64,000 nucleotides of DNA. Source: Micavibrio_A sp964539025 (GTDB lineage: Bacteria > Pseudomonadota > Alphaproteobacteria > Micavibrionales > Micavibrionaceae). Where the stretch lies: assembly GCA_964539025.1 (NCBI GenBank), contig CAZIFA010000010.1, positions 1 to 64,000 of the forward strand, in the 5' to 3' direction. The notes beneath the pieces were generated by a model. That model saw only the letters and a list, made by a program, of their open reading frames with translations. It made no database searches and was not told the DNA's origin. The translations under genes were made by a program, and so were the position numbers. Shown one piece after another: positions 50,372-58,720 of this stretch (position 1 is the first letter of the stretch; every line of letters starts with the position of its first letter).

Positions 50372-51454
50372 ATGGCCCGCTCCAACCTTGCTGAAAAGCC
50401 ACAAGCGCAATCCGCTGGCACGCAATCCGGCAACATGCGCGTTTACTACGACAATGATTGCGATGTGAATCTGATCAAAAACAAAAAAGTCGTAATCGTG
50501 GGTTACGGAAGCCAAGGCCACGCCCATGCGCTCAACCTGCGTGATTCAGGCTGCAAGGATGTGCGTATCGCGCTCCGCGCCGATTCCTCGACAAACAAAA
50601 AAGCAAAAGAGGCAGGGTTCGAGACCATGACGCCTGCGGACGCCGCGAAATGGGCCGATGTCATCATGATGGCGACGCCTGACGAGCTACAACGCGACAT
50701 TTATTACGATTCACTTCACGACAATATGAAGCAAGGCGCGGCGATTGCGTTCGCCCACGGACTCAATGTTCACTTCAACCTGATCGAACCACGCAAGGAT
50801 CTTGACGTGTTCATGGTCGCCCCGAAAGGCCCCGGCCACACGGTACGCGGTGAATACGTCAAGGGCGGCGGCGTTCCCTGCCTGATCGCTGTACATCAGG
50901 ATGCTTCGGGCGCCGCTAAGGATATTGGTCTGTCTTACGCTTCCGCTGCCGGCGGCGGTCGTTCCGGAATCATCGAAACATCGTTCCGCGAGGAATGCGA
51001 AACCGATCTGTTCGGCGAGCAAGCAGTTCTGTGTGGCGGTTTGTGCGCACTTATCAAAGCAGGCTATGAAACGCTGACCGAAGCGGGCTATGCGCCAGAG
51101 ATGGCCTATTTTGAATGTCTGCACGAAGTTAAACTCATCGTCGATCTGATTTACGAAGGCGGCCTGGCCAACATGCGTTACTCGATTTCCAACACGGCGG
51201 AATTCGGCGACTATTCAACCGGCCCACGCATGGTAACGGCAGAAACCAAGGCAGAAATGAAACGCGTTCTGGATGATATTCAATCGGGCCGTTTCACGCG
51301 CGACTGGATGCTGGAATGCAAAGCAGGCCAACCGAGTTTCAAAGCCACACGCCGTCTTGAATCCGAACACAGCATAGAAGAAGTGGGCCAGCGCCTGCGC
51401 GCCATGATGCCCTGGATTGGCAAGAACAAGCTGGTCGATAAAGCGAAAAACTGA
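50372..51454 (+). CDS. ilvC: ketol-acid reductoisomerase
   Basis: 360 residues. VVIVGYGSQGHAHALNLRDSG binds NADPH. VAPKGPGHTVRGEY and FREECETDLFGEQAVLCGG carry Mg ligands, and HEVKLIVDLIYEGGLANMRYSISNTAE is the knotted domain of class I enzymes. It isomerises and reduces acetolactate. There are 21 extra residues (ARSNLAEKPQAQSAG...) before the usual MRVYYD start; AAAGGA upstream of the first ATG suggests they are translated. It ends at a strong terminator. Confidence 0.97.
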   Translation: MARSNLAEKPQAQSAGTQSGNMRVYYDNDCDVNLIKNKKVVIVGYGSQGHAHALNLRDSGCKDVRIALRADSSTNKKAKEAGFETMTPADAAKWADVIMMATPDELQRDIYYDSLHDNMKQGAAIAFAHGLNVHFNLIEPRKDLDVFMVAPKGPGHTVRGEYVKGGGVPCLIAVHQDASGAAKDIGLSYASAAGGGRSGIIETSFREECETDLFGEQAVLCGGLCALIKAGYETLTEAGYAPEMAYFECLHEVKLIVDLIYEGGLANMRYSISNTAEFGDYSTGPRMVTAETKAEMKRVLDDIQSGRFTRDWMLECKAGQPSFKATRRLESEHSIEEVGQRLRAMMPWIGKNKLVDKAKN

Positions 51455-51460
51455 TAAAAC

Positions 51461-51487
51461 AAAAAGGCCGGACAATCCGGCCTTTTT
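51461..51487 (+). terminator. intrinsic terminator of ilvC
   Basis: AAAAAGGCCGGA and TCCGGCCTTTTT (51461-51472, 51476-51487) form a perfect 12-bp hairpin ending in TTTTT. By symmetry it can also serve the convergent minus-strand gene. Confidence 0.92.
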
Positions 51488-51504
51488 ATTATCCCCAGTA
51501 CAAT

Positions 51505-51789
51505 TTATTCCGCCCTCGTTTCTTCTTTGATTTTTTCACGCACTTCATCACGCAGGGATTTCTTCTCTTCTTCCTTTACAGGCGGCGCAGGCACGTCAAC
51601 CGGTTCACCCGTGATAGCATCCCGCGCCGTAGGCTGAACGGTCGTTTTGGTGGTTGTCGTGGTCGCGGTTGGCGTATCGGTCTTCTGTACCGTCGTGGTG
51701 GTGGATGTCGTCGCTGTGGCGCGAACATCGGTAAAAGCTGCGCTGAGCGCCAGCAAGCCAGCAACCATTAAAATTCCATATTTTTTCAC
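51505..51789 (-). CDS. small secreted Thr-rich protein
   Basis: 94 residues from a GTG at 51789 with GAGGTG seven bases upstream; an ATG four codons earlier has no ribosome site. Signal YGILMVAGLLALSAAFTDVRA, then a run of Thr (ATTSTTTTVQKTDTPTATTTTTK) and a charged C-terminal helix (KEEEKKSLRDEVREKIKEETR). No family known. A TATAAT lies 30 bases upstream. Confidence 0.75.
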   Translation of the reverse strand: MKKYGILMVAGLLALSAAFTDVRATATTSTTTTVQKTDTPTATTTTTKTTVQPTARDAITGEPVDVPAPPVKEEEKKSLRDEVREKIKEETRAE

Positions 51790-51818
51790 AGAACACCTCA
51801 TAAATTAAGCAACGGCTC

Positions 51819-51848
51819 ATTATAACATAGTTCCTTGCCTACCGTTAA
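51819..51848 (-). promoter_or_regulatory. promoter of the Thr-rich secreted protein gene
   Basis: A perfect TATAAT (51819-51824, minus strand) with TTAACG (51843-51848) 18 bases upstream. A 9-bp inverted repeat TAGTTCCTT/AAGGAACTA (51828-51836, 51895-51903) overlaps the spacer and could be an operator or a stem. Confidence 0.5.
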
Positions 51849-51935
51849 GCAACTTGACGAAAGCCAATTATTGGCTAAAAAAATTTTAACAGGAAGGAAC
51901 TAGTTTCAATATGAAGTGGCAACCCAGGCAGCGCT

Positions 51936-52172
51936 TTAGGAGCGGGAATATATCAGCTTCAAAAAGGCCCGAAAATCTTCCAGATAACTGCTGACCCTTC
52001 GGGCTTTATCCAGCCTCTGCCGTGCCTCCGCGCTGAACTGCACAACATCGGACCGATCCTTGATGGGCGTGGCGGTCATGCCCTGGCGGGCGACTGCTTC
52101 CTTTGCCCGCTTTTGGGCCAGAAGCACCATGCCACCCAACATGAGGGGTTTATTTGTATTAACTTCAGCCAC
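51936..52172 (-). CDS. unknown small protein
   Basis: 78 residues from a GTG with AAGGA immediately upstream and a TATAAT overlapping it. The sequence is basic and helical; RSDVVQFSAEARQRLDKARRV recalls the xVxFSxEAxxxL pattern in small flagellum-associated proteins (FlgM-like) of alphaproteobacteria, which is only a resemblance. A flagellar-rod-like gene lies 1.6 kb away. No signal peptide. Confidence 0.6.
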   Translation of the reverse strand: MAEVNTNKPLMLGGMVLLAQKRAKEAVARQGMTATPIKDRSDVVQFSAEARQRLDKARRVSSYLEDFRAFLKLIYSRS

Positions 52173-52281
52173 GTCCTTATTATATCAGAATGAAGATTAA
52201 CAAGACGGCAAAAAATGATATCTTTTAGCAGGTCTGTCATATAGAAGAGCCCTAGATTTCAATCGTTTCCCACGGATCAGC

Positions 52282-53211
52282 ATGGCAAATACGACAGCAG
52301 CGCAGGACTTAAGCCCCGACAACCCCATTTTAGGTATGTCGGCAGCCATCGGGGCATTTTTTCTCTTTGCTGTCATGAATGTATTTGCCAAGCTACTTTC
52401 CGAAAATCATCATGTATTCGAGATTGCTTTTCTACGGAATATTATCGCCGTGGTCCCTATGCTGATCTGGATTTATGCGATGAATCGACGCGATGTTCTC
52501 GTGATAAAATCCAGTCCGCGAACCGTCGTCTTACGTTCTGTTGTTGGAACAGTCAGTCTGGCTATGACATTCGGGGCATACTCGCTGATGCCCATGGCAG
52601 ACGCCACCGCGTTCCTGTTCACATCGTCCTTGCTCATCCCCGCTTTTTGCTTTTTCTTTTTGAAAGAGCATGTTGGCATTTACCGCTGGTCGGCCATTAT
52701 CGTAGGGTTTCTTGGCGTATGCGTGATGTTGCAACCTTCGGGAAACGTTAATCTACTCGGTGCGGGAGTAGCGTTGACCGCAGCCGTCATGCACGCTTCA
52801 CTGCAAACAATATTGCGTTCACTGGGCAAAACCGAAAGCCCCGAAACCATAACATTCTATTTCGTGTTTATCGGAACGTTCGTAGCACTCATACCCATGC
52901 CTATGGTTTTCACCATGCCTACATGGCATGAAGTACCTTACATCATAGGGCTCGGCGTCACAGGACTTGTCGCACAGTTCCTGCTCTCGATTGCTTATAG
53001 AAACGCCAAGGCATCAATCGTTACCGTCTTTAATTTTTCTGGAATTATCTGGGCTACGGCATTCGGATGGATGGTTTGGGAAGATTGGCCAACACACGCT
53101 ATCTTAACAGGCGGTGCCATCGTCATAGCTTCTAACGTCTTTATCGTATATCGGGAACAAAAGCTCGCCAAACAAGCCAAGGCCGAAGTACAAAAAGCCG
53201 ACGGGCTTTAA
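52282..53211 (+). CDS. EamA/DMT family transporter
   Basis: 309 residues with ten membrane segments in two EamA repeats. The first has GAFFLFAVMNVFAKLLSEN and LRSVVGTVSLAMTFGAYSLMPMADATAFLFTSSLLIPAF; the second ends WATAFGWMVWEDWPTHAILTGGAIVIASNVFIVYRE. It resembles RarD/SAM-type exporters; substrate unknown. Different from the homologue at 21720 in sequence. It converges on the next gene, 6 bases between stops. Confidence 0.9.
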   Translation: MANTTAAQDLSPDNPILGMSAAIGAFFLFAVMNVFAKLLSENHHVFEIAFLRNIIAVVPMLIWIYAMNRRDVLVIKSSPRTVVLRSVVGTVSLAMTFGAYSLMPMADATAFLFTSSLLIPAFCFFFLKEHVGIYRWSAIIVGFLGVCVMLQPSGNVNLLGAGVALTAAVMHASLQTILRSLGKTESPETITFYFVFIGTFVALIPMPMVFTMPTWHEVPYIIGLGVTGLVAQFLLSIAYRNAKASIVTVFNFSGIIWATAFGWMVWEDWPTHAILTGGAIVIASNVFIVYREQKLAKQAKAEVQKADGL

Positions 53212-53217
53212 GAACAA

Positions 53218-53697
53218 CTATTCGAGCTGCAAACCTTCTTTGGTAAACAAACCGATCTCGCGTTTAGTGTTCCAGTCCTTCAAAACAATAACAGGGTGTG
53301 TGCCGCGCTCTGTGATGCCATAGACAGCATCCAGCGTCGTGACCACGCGACGTTTATCGAGACCACCAAGACGATAGAATTGCGGACCCACAATCAGGAC
53401 CGGAACATCGTTGTCGGATGTCTGCTTACGCAGGATATCGGTTTTAAAAAAGTCGTCGATGAGTATAAAATTGTCTTCGTTCTGGGACAACCAGTCCTGC
53501 ACATACCAGTCTTCGGCGGCCCATTGTTGGCTCTGAGCCTGTTTTCCGTTTTCGACATAGGGATTGAATTTCTTATAGGAAGTCCAGTCCCAATGGCCCG
53601 GCCACCATCCAAATTCCCAGGCTTTACGCTCAGCCATGGCCGGCTGGGCCAACACCAATCCCAAAATACCGATACAGATCAAAAGCTTGGTTTTCAT
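53218..53697 (-). CDS. secreted protein of unknown function
   Basis: 159 residues from the ATG at 53697, with GGGA eight bases upstream. Signal peptide KLLICIGILGLVLAQPAMAE. The mature part is Trp-rich (AWEFGWWPGHWDWTSYKKF) followed by an alpha/beta-looking domain (VPVLIVGPQFYRLGGLDKRRVVTTLDAVYGI). No cysteine. It does not match a family I know. Divergent from the rod-like gene, 60 bases between starts. Confidence 0.78.
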   Translation of the reverse strand: MKTKLLICIGILGLVLAQPAMAERKAWEFGWWPGHWDWTSYKKFNPYVENGKQAQSQQWAAEDWYVQDWLSQNEDNFILIDDFFKTDILRKQTSDNDVPVLIVGPQFYRLGGLDKRRVVTTLDAVYGITERGTHPVIVLKDWNTKREIGLFTKEGLQLE

Positions 53698-53757
53698 GCC
53701 GTTATCCCGTAAACAAAACCTAAACAAGTTTTAACCCATCCATGGTATCTTATAAAG

Positions 53758-54159
53758 ATGATTGGCGCCATATCCACCGCTTTGACGGGTTTGTTTGCGT
53801 CCTCCAAACGCGTGGAGGCGAGTGCGAGCAATATCGCCAATATATCCAGTGCGGGATCGCTCGATCCCTCCAGCCCAAACCAACCCTATGAAGCGCTGAC
53901 CACCGTTCAGAGCGCCAACGAAACCGGCGGCGTTACCGCCACGAACATCCCCAAACAGCCGGGATTCGTAACCGCTTACGCCCCCGATTCGCCGTTCGCC
54001 AATGAAGAAGGCATGGTTGGTGTTCCGAACAGCGATATGACTGAAGATATTATGAATCTTAAGATAGCAGAAATCGCCTATAAGGCCAGTCTCGCGACCA
54101 TAAGGACCGCAAGCGAAATGTCCGACGAATTGCTCAACACGTTCGACGAGCGCGTTTAA
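53758..54159 (+). CDS. flagellar basal-body rod protein, FlgC-like
   Basis: 133 residues. The N-terminal ALTGLFASSKRVEASASNIAN is the basal-body rod signature, and the C-terminal NSDMTEDIMNLKIAEIAYKASLATIRTASEMSDELLNTF is the matching C-terminal motif; the length suits FlgC (about 135). FlgC forms the proximal rod of the flagellum. No other flagellar gene is in the window, so it may be a stray paralogue. SD is weak. Confidence 0.85.
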   Translation: MIGAISTALTGLFASSKRVEASASNIANISSAGSLDPSSPNQPYEALTTVQSANETGGVTATNIPKQPGFVTAYAPDSPFANEEGMVGVPNSDMTEDIMNLKIAEIAYKASLATIRTASEMSDELLNTFDERV

Positions 54160-54211
54160 TCCGCCTATCTTTGACTTGCCAAGACCTGCGTTTTTCTATT
54201 TATAGACGCGG

Positions 54212-55762
54212 ATGGTCCAGATCCGTCTTGAAAAATTAGGGTTTTCCTTTACCGAGCCTTTGTTCTCCGACATCACAATTACGATTTCGGAAGAGCATCG
54301 TGTCGGCATCGTCGGCAATAACGGATCGGGCAAATCCACATTGCTCAAATGCATCTCCGGCGATCTGGAACCGACCGAAGGCATCATTCGCAAACCCAAA
54401 GATTTAAAATTTGGCATGATAGAGCAGGACGTACCCGCACGACTCCAAGATAAAACAATGTACGACGTGATCGCCGAAGCCATTCCGGTCGAAGAGCGTG
54501 ATTACAACACTTGGAAAGTGGATGTCGCACTCGATACATTCAAAGCGCCCACAGAAATTCATCAAAAGCCAATTAGGGAACTTAGCGGCGGCTGGCAACG
54601 GCTTGCCCTGATCGCGCGCACATGGATGGGTGAGCCAGATGCATTGCTGCTCGACGAGCCAACAAACCATCTTGATCTTGAAAAGATCGTTCTGATGGAG
54701 CAATGGCTCAATGAACAGGTACAGGGTATTCCAATATTATGTATTAGCCACGACCGGTCTTTCCTCGATAATTGTACAAACACAACTTTGTTCGTGCGGC
54801 CAATGCGTTCGACTTATTACAATCATCCTTTTACGCGGGCGCGGGAACTTATGGATCAGGACGAACGCGCTTTTATGGCTCAACGCGAAAAAGAATTAAA
54901 AGAGGTCGAACGGCTTGAAAAAAGCGCACATGAGTTAAAACAGACCGGCGCAAATTTCCACAGTGATTCCGCCTCAAAAAAATCGGCGCAGATTCGCAAA
55001 AAGGCTGAAGATATGCGATCTCAGGTCGCCGAAACCTATGTCGATATCCGCCGCGATATTAAACTGCCCAATTCCGGCACGCATGCCAAAACACTGGTTG
55101 AGATCAAGAACCTGCAAATCAACACGCCGGATGGGCGGGAATTGTTCCATATCGACCGGTTGGAAATCGCGCAAGGGCAAAGAATCGTTCTTCTGGGTGA
55201 GAACGGCATGGGCAAATCCACACTGGTAAAGAAAATCCATCGAGCGTTCAGCGATATAGAAAATTCCAGGAATGACGGCATTTTTATCACGCCAACTGCC
55301 AAGCTTGGTTATATCGATCAGCTTTTATCATCGATGCCCGCCAACAAGACAGTAGAGGATTATATTGCCGGTGAATTCACCATGGCGCGGCAGGATGTTA
55401 TTACAAAACTGATCGAAAGCGGATTTCCATTCCATCGGCAGGATAAGAAAATCGGCGTTCTGAGCGGCGGTGAACGCTCGCGGCTTTATCTTCTGGTGCT
55501 CAGACTGATGCAACCGAATTTCTATATCATGGACGAACCAACCAACCATCTGGATATCAGCGGGCAGGAGCAACTCGAAGCCGAGATCATGAAGAACGGC
55601 GCGAGTTGCGTGCTCGTCTCGCACGACAGATCGTTCGTTTCAAATCTGGGAACGAAGTTTCTGGTGATTCATCGTAAAAAACTGATTGAAATCAGCGACC
55701 CGCAGATTTTCTATGATCACATGACCAAGGGAACACCCCTGCCTGTTTTCTCAAAGCGTTAG
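54212..55762 (+). CDS. ABC-F family ATPase
   Basis: 516 residues with two ABC domains. First: GIVGNNGSGKSTLLKCISG, ELSGGWQRLALIARTWMGEPDALLLDEPTNHLD. Linker helix at about 215-280 (EKELKEVERLEKSAHELK). Second: LLGENGMGKSTLVKKI, VLSGGERSRLYLLVLRLMQPNFYIMDEPTNHLD. There are no membrane segments, as expected for ABC-F translation factors (EttA/Uup group), which act on the ribosome E site. It is closest to Uup-like forms by eye; assignment within ABC-F is open. Confidence 0.92.
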   Translation: MVQIRLEKLGFSFTEPLFSDITITISEEHRVGIVGNNGSGKSTLLKCISGDLEPTEGIIRKPKDLKFGMIEQDVPARLQDKTMYDVIAEAIPVEERDYNTWKVDVALDTFKAPTEIHQKPIRELSGGWQRLALIARTWMGEPDALLLDEPTNHLDLEKIVLMEQWLNEQVQGIPILCISHDRSFLDNCTNTTLFVRPMRSTYYNHPFTRARELMDQDERAFMAQREKELKEVERLEKSAHELKQTGANFHSDSASKKSAQIRKKAEDMRSQVAETYVDIRRDIKLPNSGTHAKTLVEIKNLQINTPDGRELFHIDRLEIAQGQRIVLLGENGMGKSTLVKKIHRAFSDIENSRNDGIFITPTAKLGYIDQLLSSMPANKTVEDYIAGEFTMARQDVITKLIESGFPFHRQDKKIGVLSGGERSRLYLLVLRLMQPNFYIMDEPTNHLDISGQEQLEAEIMKNGASCVLVSHDRSFVSNLGTKFLVIHRKKLIEISDPQIFYDHMTKGTPLPVFSKR

Positions 55763-55823
55763 AAGCGGAGGAACTTTCCGGCAAGCGCCACGTTTACGGA
55801 GCAATAGATTTAAGGAGGTTCAC

Positions 55824-55928
55824 ATGCAAGATAACATCCTGACCAAGGGTGATAACGCCACACCGACCATGCGGCATGTCGATATAATCCTGAACCGTTC
55901 CCGTCTGATCTGGGCGCGGGAGAGATAG
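55824..55928 (+). CDS. 34-residue small ORF with consensus ribosome site
   Basis: ATG at 55824 is preceded by TAAGGAGGTTCAC, a full Shine-Dalgarno at ideal spacing. The product starts MQDNILTKGDNATPT and ends IILNRSRLIWARER, then TAG; it is basic at the C-terminus and lacks a membrane segment. It sits between the ABC-F gene (61 bases) and the convergent unknown gene at 55945. It could be a real small protein; coding cannot be proven by eye. Confidence 0.5.
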   Translation: MQDNILTKGDNATPTMRHVDIILNRSRLIWARER

Positions 55929-55944
55929 GATTACAGGCAGTTTC

Positions 55945-57735
55945 TTATCTGGGTGAGGCGAAAATCAAACCGGCGCGTGGAATAAGAACTTCTTGTCCAT
56001 TCGCAAACGGCGATGGCCCTTCCCCTGTACATACCAAGCTGGGTCCGCCTTTATCAAACATGTTCAGAATGCAATCCATTCCTTTTACACTTGGTACTGC
56101 TTTAGGCACAGCAGACGGTATAACAGGCGCAGGCGTAGGAGCAATACGCGAAGCCACGGCTGGTTGTGGCGATTGAATCACAGTCTGAGGCGTTGCAGGA
56201 GCAGTAAAGGCCTGAGTTGCCGCCAGAGCAGGACGAATCACTGCGGGCGCATTCTTGGGTACAGAAGCCTGCTGAACGACAGAGGGTTGCATCGCGGCGG
56301 GCGTCTGCCCAGTCCACGCATTCACGAACTTACGGGCGGCGGCGCTCTTGTCTGCAATCGCGCGCATTTCGGCAAGACCAGCTTCGCGATCAGCGGCAAA
56401 TCCGAGCTGCCCATGATATTTAGCCCAAGCCCTATCAACTTTTGCCCCTGTGTTGCCCTCATTGGCAGCCTCGGTGATAAGATCCCCAGCTAGGATTGAG
56501 TCTTTTTCCCGAAGGGCAATGGCAAGGTCTTTCTTTGCCTGCGCTCTAATATCTTCTGCTACATCACCATCGAGAGCGACAGTCAGTCTTTGCTGTATAT
56601 ACGGCGAAACATTCTTCTGGCCTTTCAGAATTTCGGCCGCACGCTCGAGAGGCGAAGGCGTGGGAAGAATGACAGACGTATTTTCTGCAACGGGCGGAGC
56701 AACGACATCTTCAAGTTTTGCCAACGGAAGAATTTCAACGCCGCGCGGTTCGAATAACAAATCCATAGGAGGCACAACGGCCTCAAGATTTTTCAACGGG
56801 GCAATCTCAATCTTTGCAGGCTCATAGATTTCGGGTGTTCCGAGCGCGTCTTCCAGCATCGCAAATTTCGGCAGCTCTGGTGCATCAGGCAATAACAGGA
56901 CTGGCATCTTCGCGAATTCAGTCATCGAAACTTCTGTTGATGGAACTTCGATGTGTGGCAACGCAGATTCAAGAGCAGGTATAACGGGCATATCTGGTTT
57001 AGCAGGCAGTGAAAGCGCCAGCGCCTGATCCACATCTATAGGAGTAGCAACAGGCGCAGGCGTGGAAGATCCGAGTGTATCCCATAGCGTGGTAAATACT
57101 GCACCGACAGGCGCTACGTAAGGTGCAAGCGATTTGGCAACATAATTAAGCGCTCCGGTGATTTGGTCGCTGAGTGCATAGGCAACAGAGCCACCCAGGC
57201 CGCCGAACAAACTCTGCACTCCAACGGCTTTCAGGTTTTTCATCGTCCATAATTTTTCGGTCTCTTCGCCTTTGTATTTGGCACGCAAGTGATTGTACAC
57301 AATTTTGGCAGAGGCGCTGAGCGCACCAGCTGCAACAGCAGAGACAATAATACCCGCCGTCGCAGGGAAAGATACAGTGCCAAGCGCGGTAACGCAGCCA
57401 GCTTTCACGCCGATAGACACACCCGCACCAATGGCAACGTTAATCCCCGCCTGCATGGTGAATTGCTTTTTAATATTATCGGCTGTGAATTGTTGTTTAA
57501 AACCATCCAGTGTTTGTCGGCTGACCTTTTTAAGATTGTCGACCGTTAGCTGATTGAATAATTTTGTAAGGAACCCTTTCTTTATATTGTCGTTACTAGC
57601 GCTAGGGATGTTCGGATCGTGAGAAACCTGACCCACTGAATCTATAGGCAGGCGCTTCGCAACCGGGGCTTCAGGCCTTAAGGCAACGACTTTGTCGTCC
57701 ATGGTGTCAAGATCAACGGCCAAAACGTCATTCAT
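55945..57735 (-). CDS. large unknown protein with hydrophobic centre and Pro/Ala-rich tail
   Basis: 596 residues. No N-terminal signal peptide. Residues 45-92 are repeated amphipathic units (KKVSRQTLDGFKQQFTADNIKKQFT). 95-150 and 168-220 are Gly/Ala-rich hydrophobic stretches able to span membranes. 225-360 is Pro/Leu/Glu-rich with recurring APLKNLE/LPLAKLE phrases. 365-480 is helical with TPR/Sel1-like spacing. 485-555 is Ala/Pro/Gln-rich. The C-terminus has two cysteines. I do not recognise the family. It is divergent from a secreted-protein operon and 2.2 kb from dotM. Confidence 0.8.
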   Translation of the reverse strand: MNDVLAVDLDTMDDKVVALRPEAPVAKRLPIDSVGQVSHDPNIPSASNDNIKKGFLTKLFNQLTVDNLKKVSRQTLDGFKQQFTADNIKKQFTMQAGINVAIGAGVSIGVKAGCVTALGTVSFPATAGIIVSAVAAGALSASAKIVYNHLRAKYKGEETEKLWTMKNLKAVGVQSLFGGLGGSVAYALSDQITGALNYVAKSLAPYVAPVGAVFTTLWDTLGSSTPAPVATPIDVDQALALSLPAKPDMPVIPALESALPHIEVPSTEVSMTEFAKMPVLLLPDAPELPKFAMLEDALGTPEIYEPAKIEIAPLKNLEAVVPPMDLLFEPRGVEILPLAKLEDVVAPPVAENTSVILPTPSPLERAAEILKGQKNVSPYIQQRLTVALDGDVAEDIRAQAKKDLAIALREKDSILAGDLITEAANEGNTGAKVDRAWAKYHGQLGFAADREAGLAEMRAIADKSAAARKFVNAWTGQTPAAMQPSVVQQASVPKNAPAVIRPALAATQAFTAPATPQTVIQSPQPAVASRIAPTPAPVIPSAVPKAVPSVKGMDCILNMFDKGGPSLVCTGEGPSPFANGQEVLIPRAGLIFASPR

Positions 57736-57804
57736 GATAAGTACCTCTATTGCCTGTGTTTTCCATCGGGTCGCTAAAAAGAACCGATACTACGTAAAAT
57801 TTCT

Positions 57805-57855
57805 CTTGCCTTGCTGGTGTGAAGTGTATATATGAAAATCCGCAGCGTAGGCAAG
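57805..57855. promoter_or_regulatory. inverted repeat with overlapping promoter-like boxes
   Basis: CTTGCCT-T-GCTG (57805-57816) matches CAGC-GT-AGGCAAG (57843-57855) as an imperfect palindrome in the 188-base divergent region. On the minus strand TTGCCT is followed after 16 bases by TATATA, directed at the 55945-57735 gene. Placement suggests an operator or a shared control element; no regulator gene is adjacent. Confidence 0.45.
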
Positions 57856-57923
57856 CAAATTTATACATAACGCTTTAAGACGCAAATTAACCATATACAC
57901 AGTTTCAAACCCGGAGAATGTTA

Positions 57924-58709
57924 ATGAGTGCTAAACAAAAAATCACCCAGCTTTTGAGCGCCTTCGCCGCCGTTGTCATGGGCGCGTCTGCGAACGCACA
58001 GCTGAGAGACCCAGTTCCTCAAACGCCATCGCCTTCGGGAACAACAACTGCAACGGCGGCTGCAAACAGCAATGTTAATGTGCAGCAAAAAACAGGCGAT
58101 AGCACATTTTACGGCGGCCTAGCTGTTGGTGTATCCAGTGCATTTTGCTCAATCACCATAGGTATAGGCGCCCAGGGCGCGGCATTGGTTCTAGGCATTC
58201 CTATGGGAGATTGCCGCGCTGAACTTACAGCTACCCAAGCTTATATCAATGCTATCAATGCCAAAAATGAAACTGCAGCGGGTATTGCCCTGAACGTCCT
58301 CCAGACGGCAAGCCCAATTTGGGCAGCCGGAATAACGCTTTCACTGAACCATATTCTTAAATCGCAGTGTATCGTCGATCCGGGTCCGGCTGCAGGCTTA
58401 GCGATGACAAAAGTGCTGACTTTTGAAGACTGTTTCAAAATAAATGCATTTAATGCTATACATAGAACACCTTCCGTCACCGTAACGCCGCCACCAATCC
58501 AACCACCTGCGGGCGTCAAATTTACTGCTGCTGGTACAAAAACACCTTGCACAACATGCAAGCCCGTGCAGAACAACAACCAAAAAATTGAACAAAATAT
58601 CCAAATCACAGGTACCGTGAATATCCTCGATAAGGATGGCAAATTTGTTGGATCGTTCGAAGTGCCTCCTAAAAAAGAAGGCACACCTGCACTACCAGCA
58701 CCTCAATAG
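57924..58709 (+). CDS. secreted protein of unknown function
   Basis: 261 residues from the ATG at 57924, with GGAG seven bases upstream. Signal peptide ends near ASANAQ. Residues 30-60 are Thr/Ala/Asn-rich. 65-160 contain Gly/Ala-rich hydrophobic stretches (GLAVGVSSAFCSITIGIGAQGAALVLGI) and cysteines. A proline-rich part (TPPPIQPPAG) and CTTCKP follow. The C-terminus VNILDKDGKFVGSFEVPPKKEG looks like a beta hairpin. Not recognised. It forms a two-gene unit with the next lipoprotein, closed by a terminator. Confidence 0.78.
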   Translation: MSAKQKITQLLSAFAAVVMGASANAQLRDPVPQTPSPSGTTTATAAANSNVNVQQKTGDSTFYGGLAVGVSSAFCSITIGIGAQGAALVLGIPMGDCRAELTATQAYINAINAKNETAAGIALNVLQTASPIWAAGITLSLNHILKSQCIVDPGPAAGLAMTKVLTFEDCFKINAFNAIHRTPSVTVTPPPIQPPAGVKFTAAGTKTPCTTCKPVQNNNQKIEQNIQITGTVNILDKDGKFVGSFEVPPKKEGTPALPAPQ

Positions 58710-58720
58710 GGGAAAAATCG

